Positions 1 through 11,278 of a stretch of DNA of 64,000 nucleotides are shown here, piece by piece. Below the pieces are notes generated by a model. The model was not told the DNA's origin. It searched no databases and was given only the letters and a program-made list of their open reading frames with translations. The number at the start of each line of letters is the position of its first letter. The stretch's first letter is position 1. The stretch comes from Laccaria trichodermophora (Eukaryota; Basidiomycota; Agaricomycetes; Agaricales; Hydnangiaceae): NCBI GenBank assembly GCA_018417955.1, contig JACTVC010000015.1, positions 335,862 through 399,861 on the forward strand, written 5' to 3'. Both the position numbers and the translations under genes were made by a program.

Positions 1-505
1 CATCAAGCCTGGGACCAATATGTTGCATCGGAATACGATGGTAAAGCAGGCGAGAGGCCAAGATATTAGGATCCGAGCGCAAGAGATCGTAGACAGCCAC
101 CTCAAACCTGGCCTCGGGAACCTGGGCTTCAATGAGGAACCCATCAAAGTTGGGCATGTTGACATCGCCACAAGCCAAACGCGCGACGATGTCAAGTCAA
201 TTCGATAACTTCAGGTGGAAACCCTGGGTGTTGCACAATTTCAGTCTCACCGTGCACAGAATTGCATTCAGAAGATTGAACGCAAGAACACACGTGCATA
301 GTTGTTTGAGCCCTTGTAGACGATCGGGATATCAACCACCCTGGTCCACATGGGTGTCAAGATTTTCCTCGACCTCTTGAATGAGTAAGTTTACGTTCCA
401 AACTCCGTGAAAAGGGCTATTGCCGCTGCGGACCAACGTGAGTAGCTGCTTGCCGTCAAATTCGGTGCCATTCTGAATCTTGGGCCAATCATCACGGACG
501 GCCAT
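1..505 (-). pseudogene. phosphotransferase (APH)-like gene relic, cut by window edge
   Basis: Reading leftward from an ATG at 503-505, the frame gives 'MAVRDDWPKIQNGTEFDG' and 'LLTLVRS'. Later pieces read 'DIPIVYKGSNNY', 'GFHLKLSN', 'DIVARLACGDVNMPNFDG' and 'EVAVYDLLRSDPNILASR'. From memory this resembles a large Agaricomycete family of aminoglycoside-phosphotransferase/kinase-like proteins; that family call is inference. The pieces lie in different frames, an in-frame TGA separates 'HLKLSN' from the 'DIVAR' segment, and the expected splice donor after 'SNNY' is not a clean GT. I therefore read it as a decaying copy, although unusual splicing could rescue part of it. The 3' part lies outside the window. 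Confidence 0.5.
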
Positions 506-1079
506 TATGGAGGTATTGGGAGCGAGAGTTCTGGGAACTTATAGGGCATGGTTGACTCATTACTCTAACGCGAAGGTGAGCATACAGCCGTCACAAAGAA
601 TGACGTCGTTGCAATGGGAAATGAAAGGATGAAGACCCGTCAACAGCGACAGCGCCTTGACAGCGTGTTTGAAGGAAGCGGTGGTCCAGAAATGCCCCCG
701 TGTGCCTAGTTAGGTTCAACGACATAAGCAACGTCAATTTTTTTCTAAGGCAAACAGCAACGTTTTTACAAGGTTTTTCATGCTACGCTTATTCGTTTTC
801 CGTGACATGTTGGGGACAACAACTACTGCATAAATTATAAATTATATGGTATGAAATATCTACATATATGATATATCTACAACACACAAGGGTTGGTGTG
901 CACGCCAAACTCACCCTAGGGAACCTCGTTGGAAGCCATCCACCGCGCGAGCTCATCAGCACACACATCAACACAAGCAAAAAATAAGTAGAAGGGGTGG
1001 TATCAGATTTAAAACAAGGGGAGGGGAGGGGCATACAGAATCTCATACACAGTCCTACCTAACACCCCCATTGCCTGCA
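506..1079. other. intergenic, possible coding relic
   Basis: No intact gene is seen. On the minus strand 580-700 reads 'FKHAVKALSLLTGLHPF' and 'ISHCNDVILCDGCML', which looks protein-like but is not recognised. Part of it (582-606) recurs in inverted orientation at 1650-1674. Confidence 0.35.
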
Positions 1080-1119
1080 CTCTACCATTGGCCAATGAAG
1101 GCACGGCACGATGCGATGT

Positions 1120-1430
1120 GTCGATTGCATTTGGGCATGTTGCCGTGTGTTGGGTCTCCCGTGTCTGGGCTTTTCGCGCGATGTGTCGGTCGCGTACCGT
1201 CGTTTGGTTGGTTGCATGTCGCGTCATTTGCCGTCGCGTCTCTTGTGTCGGGTCTCTTGTGTCTGGGCATTTTCCGTGTCTGGGAATTTTCGCTCTATGC
1301 GTCGGTCGTGTACAGTCATTTGGTTGGTTGCATGTCGCGTCGCATCGCGTTTGGGCACGTTGCCGTCGCGTCTCTTGTGTCACTCTCTGGTGTCTGGGCA
1401 TTTTCGCGTCCATACGCGGCAAGCACGTCG
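1120..1430. repeat. GC-rich imperfect tandem repeat
   Basis: Two long units and a partial one share the blocks 'TTTGGTTGGTTGCATGTCGC', 'GTCGCGTCTCTTGTGTC' and 'GTGTCTGGGCATTTTC', spaced roughly 115-150 bases apart. All overlapping reading frames here (both strands) are repetitive and look like by-products of the repeat. Function unknown. Confidence 0.7.
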
Positions 1431-2343
1431 TGTGGATGCCGCGTCAACGAGGCCGAGGGGAGTATTGATGAGGGAGGCTGGGCGGAATGGGGGTCAGGAC
1501 CAAAAAGATTTCAAAAGCTGTTTGGCAACTGTTGCAATGCTTTGGCTTATTTGGACATCATCACGTCAATCATGGTGACGGCTGACGTGACTTGGACGTG
1601 ACACTGACAGGGAAGTTCCCGAAGGTCTATGCCGAAGGCTTCTGAGACTACGTCATTCTTTGTGACGGCTGTATTATCCGCGAAGGTACTGCGACGGAGC
1701 TTTAATTCCGCTGCCATTGCGCCTACAAGCGCCTACTGTAAGTACCCACTAACGGGCATAAGACCCGGAATTGAAAAAGACATCCATCTACATCTACGGA
1801 AGATTATCGATTAAGCTTTAAGGGTAACTGTGTTTCGTTACAAACGCCCGATCACTAAGTTTTGTTTTCTCCCTCATTCAGTTTGTTACTCACTGAAGCC
1901 CTCCGATGTCCATCTCCCATTGCCCAACCATCTCTGTCTTAGCAAGGGCAACTTTTTGAGTACTATATACGGAAGTAATGTTTGACGCTATTACAGCCGT
2001 TTGCAAAAAGGTTGGCGGTCTAAATAAGCACCGTCCAGAGAGTTAGAGTTCGATCCTACATTGATCCTACATCCCAATCCACAACCAATCCAACAGTCAG
2101 GACGCAAAGAAAAAAAAGAAGAAAAAAGGTAAATATGTATTGTTGTCGCGCTCGCGGCTCGCCTATAGTCCGCCGTAAGTTAAATAAGTCAGGCAGTTTG
2201 GTATGCGATGCTGACCACGTTTAGAACCACTCGTGGCTCGCCAAACTACATCGCTGGAACCTGTGATGCATGTGATGATTCATGTGCTTCCTTGTAGCCG
2301 CTGGCGTTCTCACCCTGAAGATGGTAGTGAGTTCGTTATACCC
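1431..2343. other. intergenic, nothing convincing
   Basis: No gene-like frame with splice sites is seen. The stretch holds one arm of the inverted match to 582-606 and a tRNA B-box-like string near 2043, neither enough for an RNA gene. Confidence 0.5.
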
Positions 2344-4626
2344 TCAGTAACTCATATGAGTCACGATGCTTACCTTGTCATCGTTCTTCGCCGGAAATTC
2401 AACACTGATTTTAACAATCTGAGTCTGCCCCTCTTCGGTGTCTCTACTCTGCTGCACAACCTTCATTTCGCCATCAACATATCTGACAACTGTCCGGCCA
2501 ACAACTCTCAGGATCTCATCTGCCGTGAGACAACGGCCAGTAAGTGTGATGATGAGTGTTGCAAGAAAAGCTCTGGCAGTCTCGAGTGGACTCAGACTTA
2601 CAGTCCGCCCAAGCAATGACCAGCCCCGGAGCCGGAAAAAGGTCAAAAATGGCCCGAGCAATGCGATGAATGTCGCTGCGGCGAGGTATCCGTATTTGGA
2701 GTGGAAGACCAATGTAGGCCTTGTGCGCTGTACCTGAAATGCCTGGACCTCTGTGCCATTGCTTGCACTGCGCAATGCAGCACGAAACAAGAAATCATGA
2801 AGAGATGTTAGGACATAGCTGGTGGGACTGGACCATGACAGGGTACATGTGAGGTAGGTGAAGTTGTCGTAACTTGAAGGATCGGCATTATAAAACATAT
2901 CTGCCAGCATGCTAGAGCCCATATATTGGAAGGGAGAGAACACTTGGGTGAAGGCAAGGGGGGAGCACAATTTTAATTTAATATATCATGTTGATTTTTT
3001 TTGTAAGGCCAGTATGGCTGGACTAACCAACCAGGCGTGTGAACAACCTTCCATATATAGGTAAAATCTATAAATAGGTAACATGTTTTGGGTGTCATTT
3101 GGGCATGTCAGCCTTGTCAGCTGCCATCTTATCCTTCATTTGCTGCCCCTTCCTCTGCTTTTCTCCATGCTCTTATTACATGGGTCACAAACCAACTCAT
3201 TGATACCACAATCCAGTCCAATGCATGAAAGGTACTGCATGCCCATGATGTCTCACAGCTTTTTCGCCTACAGGTAATTACTGAGTACTCTGCTTTTGTC
3301 CTCCACCTCAACTGCATCTATGCTCTTACCACAATCACAATGCAGATGTCTTGAATATTGTCTGCAATCCTTATCATATACTAGGTTTCTTGAAAGGGAT
3401 TATCATCCTAAGTGTAAATGGCACATACTTACTGGAGTCTGGTTCTGGCAGGGTCATTCTGAGAAATATCCCCCTTGTAAGTGAGGACAGCTTGTGAAAC
3501 ACCTCAGAGAGCACACCAGAGCTCATCTGGCCCATAAATTACCTGAAATTGGTACTTCAAATAAAAAAAATTTAATGGCCTGCTGGCTGGACTAACTAAC
3601 CAACCCCATATGGCAGATTCAAATCCTGCTCCCCCCTTCGGTGAAGGTACCAAAGTAATAACCATAAAAATCGTTGAGAGTTTGGAGTGTACCGGAGGGT
3701 GTACCTGGCGTGGCTGAAGGCGAGTCCCCAGGATAAGCATATGTTGAGAGAAGTGTCATGTTGCTCAGCTTGGCGGTGTTGAGTGTTACAGTCGAGTTCC
3801 GAATTACAACGGGATAATGAACAACACCAGCCTGGATCTGACAAGAATCAATGGTAAGAGTGGCGATGCAATTATCATCAAGCGCTGATGAGTATAGGGT
3901 GGTCAGAAGAAGGAAAGGTGCGCCAGTCGAATCTTGTTCTATTGAAGTGTTGATTGCGAAAATGGTCGTGCCTGCGCCTGTGTATAAATTCAGCAATTGC
4001 GTAGTCGAGGAGCAGTTATAGCTTATTCCCGCTCCTGGGACATTTCCTTGACATGTCCCATCGCAGTGATAGCCAGGTGCGTCCAGCGTATTGATTGTAG
4101 AATTGTGCCACCACGCTTGGGCCGTCACTAACGCCACAGCAGTAACATTCAAATTTCCTGTTGTAGCGTTATCTATGACACCTGCCCAGCCTTCAGGAAT
4201 GATTTGTGATATATTCAGCTGGAGGATTTCTGGGGTCACAAATTCTTCGATGGCCTGTTGAGTCGATCTCTGGAGCAGTGTACCAGCCGAAATGTTGACG
4301 ATAGCGATAACGAATGCAGTGAAAGCGACTTTTCTAGCATTCCCGCCTGCTTTGAAGGCAGAGGGGAAGGAAAATCCTGCTCCTGTATCCCATATGTAGT
4401 GCAACTGTGCAAGCGTGGCGCCGTCTATCGCACTGGTCCACCAGGTGATCGCAACCCCAGCTGAAAATGCGGTGCCGAGCGCGGCGTTGGAGAGCGTGCT
4501 CAGAAAATTCAGCAGGACGGAGGGCTGAATCCTCCACGATTCAACGGTCTGCTTGTCGGAAACACTGACGATAATGGCGGAGGCTACGATGCATACTGAG
4601 ACAACCACTAGCGAAGAAAACGCCAA
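2344..4626 (-). pseudogene. DUF3176-like membrane protein gene, split by a MITE
   Basis: The 5' part (4626-3640) encodes an N-terminal membrane segment, a 'TWWTSAIDGATLAQLHYIW' stretch, a second membrane segment and a long Cys/Asn-rich, N-glycosylation-rich extracellular-looking region. The 3' part (2954-2344) holds another hydrophobic segment ('AAATFIALLGPFLTFF') and a hydrophilic tail. The pattern of W-rich helices, large outer domain and late helix resembles the fungal DUF3176 family; that is inference. The frame is cut by a 685-bp insert with an 8-bp target duplication. Without the insert and one duplicate, the two parts join in frame. As it stands, translation from the 5' part stops just inside the insert unless the insert is spliced out. 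An upstream 5' exon is likely: the frame stays open before the ATG at 4626 and an acceptor lies near 4666. Confidence 0.65.
2955..3639. mobile_element. hAT-like MITE inserted in a coding exon
   Basis: The ends are inverted repeats: AAGGGGGGAGCA at 2956-2967 and its exact reverse complement at 3627-3638. The flanking 8-mer GGTGAAGG at 2947-2954 recurs at 3640-3647, the target-site length of hAT elements. Removing the insert and one 8-mer restores the host reading frame exactly. No transposase frame is present, so it is non-autonomous. Two similar 'GGCTGGACTAAC' blocks lie near the two ends in direct orientation. Confidence 0.85.
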
Positions 4627-4814
4627 CCAAGGAGTGAAGCTGGGAAGAGGCCTGAATGTGATTCCGGAGATGTTGAGTACTTGGCTTTGTTGAGCATGCG
4701 GGTGGACTCACATTCAAATTGAATCAGGCGGAACGGAGTGGTTGGACTTAGGCTGTGAACGTTGTGAACATTGAAGCATTAAATATGAACTCGAATGGAA
4801 ATTCATAAATAGAA

Positions 4815-5228
4815 CTATCTGATTCTTAGCGCGTTCCTGACAAATGGAAGCTGATGGGGATAGGCGCTGGCAGACTGCAGTGCTAGGCGCCCCATGTCAG
4901 GCGCCGATCTTGATCGAATCCAGATGCCACGACCCGCGGAAAAAAAAACATACAACACTTCCGTTGTGAAGCATTGCAAAGTTTTGACTCGAAAACTTGT
5001 TAGAAGTCGCAACAACGCCCGGAGCGCGATTAACAATCTGGAGCTGCAGAACGCCGATTGCGAATCTAGGTGATATACCAATCGGACCGTATGTGGCGGG
5101 AGATGGAGTTCACGGGACTCACCTAGTACACACAACATAGCGCGGAACGCCTGCACTTGATCACTTGTCAAACAAACTTCAACGTAGCTGTGCTGTCCGT
5201 TATAGGCGTTGACGGCGTTATCAGTCAA
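4815..5228 (-). CDS. uncertain small gene
   Basis: A 137-codon frame begins 'MTDNAVNAYNGQHSYVEVCL'. A plausible intron (GTGAGTCC..CCTAG, about 5124-5071) falls inside it; splicing would join 'FRAMLCVL' to 'DSQSAFCSSRLL' in frame. No family is recognised. It may be a gene remnant or chance. Confidence 0.25.
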   Translation of the reverse strand: MTDNAVNAYNGQHSYVEVCLTSDQVQAFRAMLCVLGESRELHLPPHTVRLVYHLDSQSAFCSSRLLIALRALLRLLTSFRVKTLQCFTTEVLYVFFSAGRGIWIRSRSAPDMGRLALQSASAYPHQLPFVRNALRIR

Positions 5229-6714
5229 TGCTGGAGCGTTTGGGCAGATATCAAATTGATCAAATTATGTTTCTCAGGACTATAAAGAGGTTAGGTTCGA
5301 TCACCATATTAGCCTTTACGCACTGGCGTGTTGTCAAGCGAAGAAATTTTTGGCGCGCAAATCACCATATGCCTGCGGAAAGGTTACGTATGATTGAGAC
5401 TTGGTTGCATGAACGAGGCTGTTAAACGAAAGAAGGAAAAACAACATACCTTGTGATAAGCTACACTGCCCTTCTAAGTAAGCGCTTTTGGTTCTGCCAA
5501 GAAGGTGTATTGTGTGCGAACCTTCTTTCGTACGGATGCCAGGTGCCGGTGAGATGTCACAATTTGTACGAATTGAACGTAATGATACCATGTCAGAAAA
5601 TCTTGATGTTACGATCGCATATGCCTGGGAGACCCATACAATTGTTGTAGTTGCGCATGAGGGTCACGAGTCACTATAAGCTAATTCATGGTTAAATGAA
5701 AAGTTTGCTTTCAAACCACCAATCCAGGGTATTGCGGTGGATCAGGCAGGTGAAGAGATTCCGATGCGTTTGATCAGCAGTTTAGAATATGCTGTTGAGC
5801 GAAATGTTCTGATAGATAGGCCCCAAACATCGAGGTTCTCGATAGATTTTCGCGTGAGAGAGTAATCGTTACAAGTTTCCTTGATCGAGGGGCTGCGAGC
5901 GCCATGTGTGTTCAGAAGTGAGAGCTAGCTGGTTCCCTCCTGTGTCCCCAGCACATTCCGGGTCGTGTCAGCGAGACACAGATTTGAAGCCAGGGTCGAA
6001 GGGGACAAGGGCAGTAAGGAGGCAGGCATAGTAGTGGTATTAAAAAGCGCAAGAAGCGGACGGGTCGACTGTGGAGTGAGCGAGTCACGTGCGATAATGG
6101 TGAGTGCTAAGTGACAGCGAACTTGAATTGAACTTGAACAGGGAAACTGGTTAGCGAGTGAGGACGTTAATCAAAGAACGCTCCTTTACCTTGATCAGTG
6201 AAATTTGGGCCTACACAACGCACGGATTATCTTGACCCGTGAATCCCGTTCGACCGGTACGATATGGCCAAGATGACGGTACTGTCTGACGTGATAGTAC
6301 CAGCACGGAAAATTGGCGATAAGGGGGTCTTGGATTTTTGGCTGAGCGGAAGGTGGAAGCATCTGACTCGAACGTATTCTGACACACTCTGGCAGTGTGG
6401 GCGGTGAGCGACAACTTCAACCACAGTGACGAGGACCGACGGAATTGAAATCGGAGTTTACGGACGCGAAAGAACAGGCTCCTACGATCCCATTAACCAT
6501 ACTGGCAAATAGCGCGTCAATGATAAAATTGACGACCTGTTGAAAACGCTCGAAAGTAAATCACCAAAACATCGACGATCATACTAACGCACCTTATTAG
6601 CGAAAGTCGGGAGCCCCAAGGTCGCGGGGCCGTACGGCCGTATCGCTTATAGAAGAGAGCTGAGGGACACCATGAGTAAGTACTCCACAAAATCTGCACA
6701 ATTGTGTTTTTAAC
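5229..6714. other. intergenic, nothing convincing
   Basis: No frame on either strand has a recognisable product or a consistent exon series. Short frames on both strands near 6211-6424 overlap one another and look like chance. Confidence 0.5.
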
Positions 6715-7060
6715 TTACCGAACATTTCCCAAGTTGCTAACCAGCATCATATATGCGCCCCCAAATCCATTATCCAGCACAAGACCCGTGCCGCTAGCAG
6801 AAGTAAGCGAGGGAGTGAGCGATGTGGGCACCTTTGGGTAGAGTTCTAGCTCGACCATCTGTGTTGACAGTTTGCGAGGGCAGAGGCTAGTGCCAGTGGG
6901 GAACACTTTGTGGGGAATTGAACCGGAGCAGAGCAAGGAGCTTGCTTACCTCCGAGTCTCACAAACTCTTCACGGCAATACCACGTTGAGCCAGGACGAG
7001 AGAACACCCAAGCGTCTGGGGGAGCGACGAGAACACGACTTAGTCATCACGGTCATGTAG
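6715..7060 (-). CDS. uncertain exon pair, unknown product
   Basis: A possible exon near 6877-6726 reads 'MVELELYPKVPTSLTPSLTS' and ends 'GFGGAYMMLVSNLGNVR', followed by a good donor (GTAAGTT). A possible intron (GTAAGC..AACACAG) separates it from an upstream segment near 6950-7060. The product is not recognised, and the exons do not join obviously to the gene that starts at 9052. Confidence 0.25.
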
Positions 7061-7357
7061 TTGCCGGCAATAAAGTCGGCACTACTACTTTGACGCACGG
7101 TGACGGATCCGCGCACTAGATCTGTATGCAGCATTATCAATTCTCATCGAACCAAACTCGACTCCAGAAGAAAAGCCAAGAAAAGGACCTATGTAAAGCA
7201 AGCCGATAAATTACTCGAATCAAAATTCAACTCTAAATGTATCGAACAATTGTCCATATGATATGATTGATGCAAAGCAAAGAAACTAGAAAGAGTGTGT
7301 GTTCAATCGTCCATCCATCGCATCAAGTCCATTCACCACCCAACATCAACTAACCTC

Positions 7358-9052
7358 TCACACCACCAACCCAAGCCCCACCCCAATCACACCCACCACC
7401 AAACCCCACCACGCACCAACCCTACCACTCCCCGCACCAGACTTACTACCACTACTCCCCCCCGCTCCTGATGATGTCCCAGCACTCCCACTAGGCTTAA
7501 CAGCACCACTACTCGTCGAACTCGCCCCACCAGAACTCGAAGAAGTCAAATTCACAGAAGGAAGAGCTTTAACAGCCGTCCAAGCCGTCCCAGTCCCCGA
7601 AGAAGCGTCATACCCCATCCAACTCACACCTGCGCTCGTAGAGAGCTGAACGAGTGCTGATGTGGAGGTTGCGTATGTTGCTGAAGCGTCTTTTGTCGTG
7701 GGGCCTGTGAGGGTTTTTGTGGTGTTTGTCTGTATAAGAAGTGGGGTTAGTTGGTAGAGTTGAGGGGAAGAGGAAAGAGAGAGGTGGGAAATGGTAAAGA
7801 AGAGAGACGTACGATGACGTTGACGACATACGTTGCCGAACCGTCGTCTGGTATGAACGCAAATTCCGTTTGGACCTAGATGACGTGTTAGAACAGCGAC
7901 GCACTCGCAAACAAAAAAAAGAAGGCTTACCCCAGTCTGCTGGAAGAAACTCGCAGCACGCCCATGCGTCGCGGGGAAACTCCCGTAAGACTGCGGTGTA
8001 GGTTGCAAGAACGAGACTGTCCATCACATCCCATCATCAGTCTCATCACAGAAAAAATCAAAAAATAAAGAAACGTACAATGAATGACAAAAATCATCGC
8101 ATCCCCAGCCGGCAGTCCAGGAAGACCCAAGAAGTGAATATGATTCTGAGCAAGGGCCATCACGGGCTGATACGACGCCGTCGACTGGCCCGTCGCAAAA
8201 TTCGGTTTTTGGACGTCCACCCAGGGGATAGCAGTTGAGTTCGCGGATTTGAGGAGACCCATGTCGAGTGAGAATAGTTCTGCATTGGAGTAGGCGTCTA
8301 TTCCACATTAACACATTAACTGACACCCAAGGCACGGAGAAGGAAAGACTTACAAAAGACATTGGTATCATGATCGAGGATCCCACCAAAGTTAGTTGGG
8401 TCGAATTGGGGTCCACCGGAAGTGGCGGGCGTGGTGGTGGTCGTTTGGGCGGACCATGATTTGGCGGTTGCGTCGTAGATGTAGACGGTAGATGGGTTTT
8501 TTGAGTCACCGTTGATGACGTAGATGGCGTTTGTAAACTGGTACCGACGATGATGGTTAGCATTAGTACGGGTACAGTGCTAATAGAGTGGGCAGCAACC
8601 CCGAATGGATGAGATGGTAATGTGGCCTTTACTAGAAAGTCGGTCCACATAGAAAGTAGAAAGGCGTGCAACATCGAAAGACGGGCAAACCGTCATTGAA
8701 CAGTACATTGGAATTGCACCTCTGTTCCGAAAATTGCGAGGGAATCTCACCTGTGAGAGGAAACACTGCACGTTCGGTTGATCAAACGGGCTGAAACGGC
8801 GATGAGCATAAGCTGCGGAACGAAAACAGCCAACAGAAACACTCACGGGCGGCCCGACGTCGTAATGTCCGTCGCACTACCTGATGTCCCCCACGAGTCC
8901 TGGGTGCCAGCATTATAGTCCTTCCCGCCATACCCAAACGCCAGCAAGTTCCAGTTGATGTCAAAAGCAAGACACTGAGTGGGTCCGCTAGCGGCGGACA
9001 CCGTTACCAAGCTCGTCGCGAGGATGACAAGGGCCGTAGAGAGCCAACGCAT
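7358..9052 (-). CDS. GPI-anchored secreted protein
   Basis: The first exon (9052-8847) starts with a signal peptide ('MRWLSTALVILATSLVTVSA') and then 'QCLAFDINWNLLAFGYGGKD'. Seven exons join in phase: about 9052-8847, 8790-8751, 8537-8353, one ending near 8079, 8016-7931, 7875-7813 and 7729-7358. Later segments include 'YVINGDSKNPSTVYIYDATA', 'GGILDHDTNVF', 'HIHFLGLPGLPAGDAMIFVI' and 'FAFIPDDGSATYVVNV'. The C-terminus is Ser/Gly-rich and ends in a hydrophobic tail, the usual fungal GPI signal. The body resembles a kelch/propeller-like extracellular protein common in Agaricomycetes; no enzyme activity is claimed. The promoter and first exon are copied at 11,935-12,240. Confidence 0.8.
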
Positions 9053-9179
9053 TGTAGTAGGTTTGTAAAAGAGTGACGTGAGTATGGTATTATGGGAGGA
9101 GAACGGTCATCCACACAGTCAATGTGTGTGTGTGTAGGAAGAGTGTCAAGTGAGTCCGAAATAAAGTTTGGCGAAAAAG

Positions 9180-9215
9180 AAGAACGTTATATATATTTAT
9201 TTATTTTACCCGCCC
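9180..9215 (-). promoter_or_regulatory. TATA-type promoter of the GPI gene
   Basis: An AT-rich TATATATATTTATTTATTTT tract lies about 140 bases upstream of the ATG at 9052. The same context is conserved in the duplicate near 12,206-12,227, so the promoter was copied with the first exon. Confidence 0.45.
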
Positions 9216-9240
9216 GGAACGCCAAGCTAAAAATAGCATG

Positions 9241-9834
9241 GCAACAGTTTTTTTCTTTCCGGCAATGGCATCACACATCCTTCCTTTTTGGCGGTCATTC
9301 GCTCAAACCCAAGACACAAGCCTCCGAGGTTTCATGCGGGTTGACTATCGTGCCCAGCCTGCTCCTCGTAGACTCACTCCTCCAGCTTCAACGTGCCTTT
9401 CAGCGATCTTTGGAACGTTGCTTGTTTCTATATTTATCCACAGGGTCGACATTTCTAGCGTTGGGTCTCGATCGCCACTGATTTACATTCATACCTCCCT
9501 GTTATTCTGGCTAGCTGTGAGCACTCCCTACCTATAAATCCTAGTAGACTTCAACATACACGACAACTTGGTTCAAATTTCAAGGCGCCCGGATTGGAGG
9601 AGGTGAGCTTTTTCAAAGTTCTCTCGACAGTCCGCCCTGAGTACATGACGTAAGTATGCGCTGGCGTGGCTTGATTGACGTCCAGCGCCTTTGACTCGGA
9701 TCATCCCAAACTCCCTTTCTTGCAACGGGGTTGCCGGTGCTGGGATAGAGGGAGAATGGCTGCATACTCGATTAGCAGAAAGTGATATGTCCTTTCGGAC
9801 GGATGCACAGTTTGATTAGATGATGGGCGGAAGT
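9241..9834. other. spacer within the duplicated unit
   Basis: No gene is seen. The sequence resembles 12,250-12,630 in the second unit and, more weakly, 14,750-15,030 in the third. Confidence 0.5.
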
Positions 9835-11278
9835 TCAAGACTTGGAAAAATTCTGCCTACCTGCCGACACGACTAGTTACAACATACCATTTGATAAGCG
9901 TGAAATGGGCATTGAGATATGGATCACTTACAGGCCTTTCTTCCCGCCGAGTTTACGGCCATGTAACCGTCGAAGCCTTCAAGGATGGGATATCACTAGA
10001 GGGAAGGAGGAAGAGAAAGAAAAGAAAATACTGGTTGGTTTGCCCGTGTAGAGTATACCGGTACCGAATGGGTAGGTGTATGGGTATGTTGTCTTCACTC
10101 CGTCAGTGTGAAGAATCTCGCCTTCACTAAAGGAATGCCATCCAGCGTTTCCGTCTTCGGGGCCTTGGAGGGCAAGCTTGAGAAAGCTATTGGAGAGTCA
10201 TTGACAATATTACTCACTAAACGCCTGATTTGCTCGAATCGCCTTTGTCATGGTTGACGTAGAATTCGGCTCTATCGTGTTTGACGTCGAACTCGGCATT
10301 TTTGAACCATAGACCACAGCCAATGGGTCGTCTTCAACGCAACCCGGGAATGTTTCTGCAAAGAAGGGTACACGGTCAGTGTCTTTCATTAGGACTTCAC
10401 CATCGATGTCCTCGAACAGTTGAATCTCCTGATCCGCGATGCCTTCGACCTTCATGATGCGAGACTTTAAAGAGGCCACGGTACATGGCGGCGCAACGGA
10501 TAACGTGTCTATGCGACCCAAGAAAGGATCACTTTCGTCAAAGGCTACCTTCGAGTTTTCTTCGCCCTCTTTACCATATACGCGGTAATATACTAAGATT
10601 GGATGAAAGTCAATTTGAAGAACGACGACACAAATATCAGACGTACCGTAGCGCGTCTCGCGCGAGTCAGGGTTTTCGATCAACTTATTGCCTATCTGTG
10701 GGGTATCTGATCGTTTCCCAGCCTCGACCACCAAAACCATCGGATCGCGAGATGATGCGCCTAGGCCAAGAGTACCTCGCAGCTTGAGGCGTGTGGAATC
10801 CGCCATGGCTTTATCACTTGACAGGGACTCGAATACACTTGCATTTGATCCTGCCAATCCTTCAATCTTGCAGATATACATCTTCAGTGATAAGGCAGTA
10901 TGAGGGGGAGTGAGGGACTTTGGCAAGATGCGGCTGGTGAAGGGATCGTCGTAGTAGATGGGGTTGTGGGACTTGATAACGCCGTCCGTTGCGTAAAGAC
11001 GGTAGTACACTGGGCGCAAGTGGATCAGGATTCGATACGCTTGTAAAGAGAATGTGTTAAACGCACAGTAGCGCGGTGTAGTTGCTTCGGCTTGCTGCTT
11101 CTATCATATTTACCACTCAGTCTGTCTATCGACACAGTGCCAAAAAGCATGTTCACGCACGCCATCATGGCTTGGTCCTCCTCCTCGTCCATCTAAGGAA
11201 TATGGACCGCTCGAAGAGTTCGGGCTTGCTGTAGAAGGGCTTTGCGGCTCAGACTTGACTGAGGACATTAATATGCCT
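9835..11278 (-). CDS. two-domain 'VYYR(L/V)Y' protein, paralogue A
   Basis: Comparing the three copies fixes the gene model. The start at 11278 gives 'MSSVKSEPQSPSTASPNSSS', then an intron, then 'KQQAEATTPRY', an intron, and two related domains of about 100 residues: 'YYRLYATDGVIKSHN..' (from about 11,012) and 'YYRVYGKEGEENSKV..' (from about 10,593). Further short exons encode 'GWHSFSEGEILHTDG' and 'DGYMAVNSAGRKA', ending near 9835. Introns sit at the same places in all copies, and differences fall mainly at third codon positions. I know this repeated domain as common in Agaricomycete proteins of unknown function; a beta-grasp-like fold is only a guess. There is no signal peptide or membrane segment, so a cytosolic or nuclear site is likely. 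Confidence 0.75.

Noticed and set aside
1009..1601. Overlapping frames on both strands as genes
   Set aside because: They all lie in the GC-rich tandem repeat and translate to repeat-like text without splice structure.
2020..2070. B-box-like GAGTTCGATCC as a tRNA gene
   Set aside because: No convincing A box, and the T arm does not close.
8024..8674. 216-codon minus-strand frame as a separate gene
   Set aside because: It runs through introns of the GPI gene; only part of it is in the true exon frame.
11190..11192. ATG at 11,190-11,192 (and 14,000 and 16,344) as start of the tandem genes ('MDEEE..')
   Set aside because: The upstream frame beginning 'MSSVKSEPQS' joins the next exon in the right phase in all three copies; the MDEEE frame does not.
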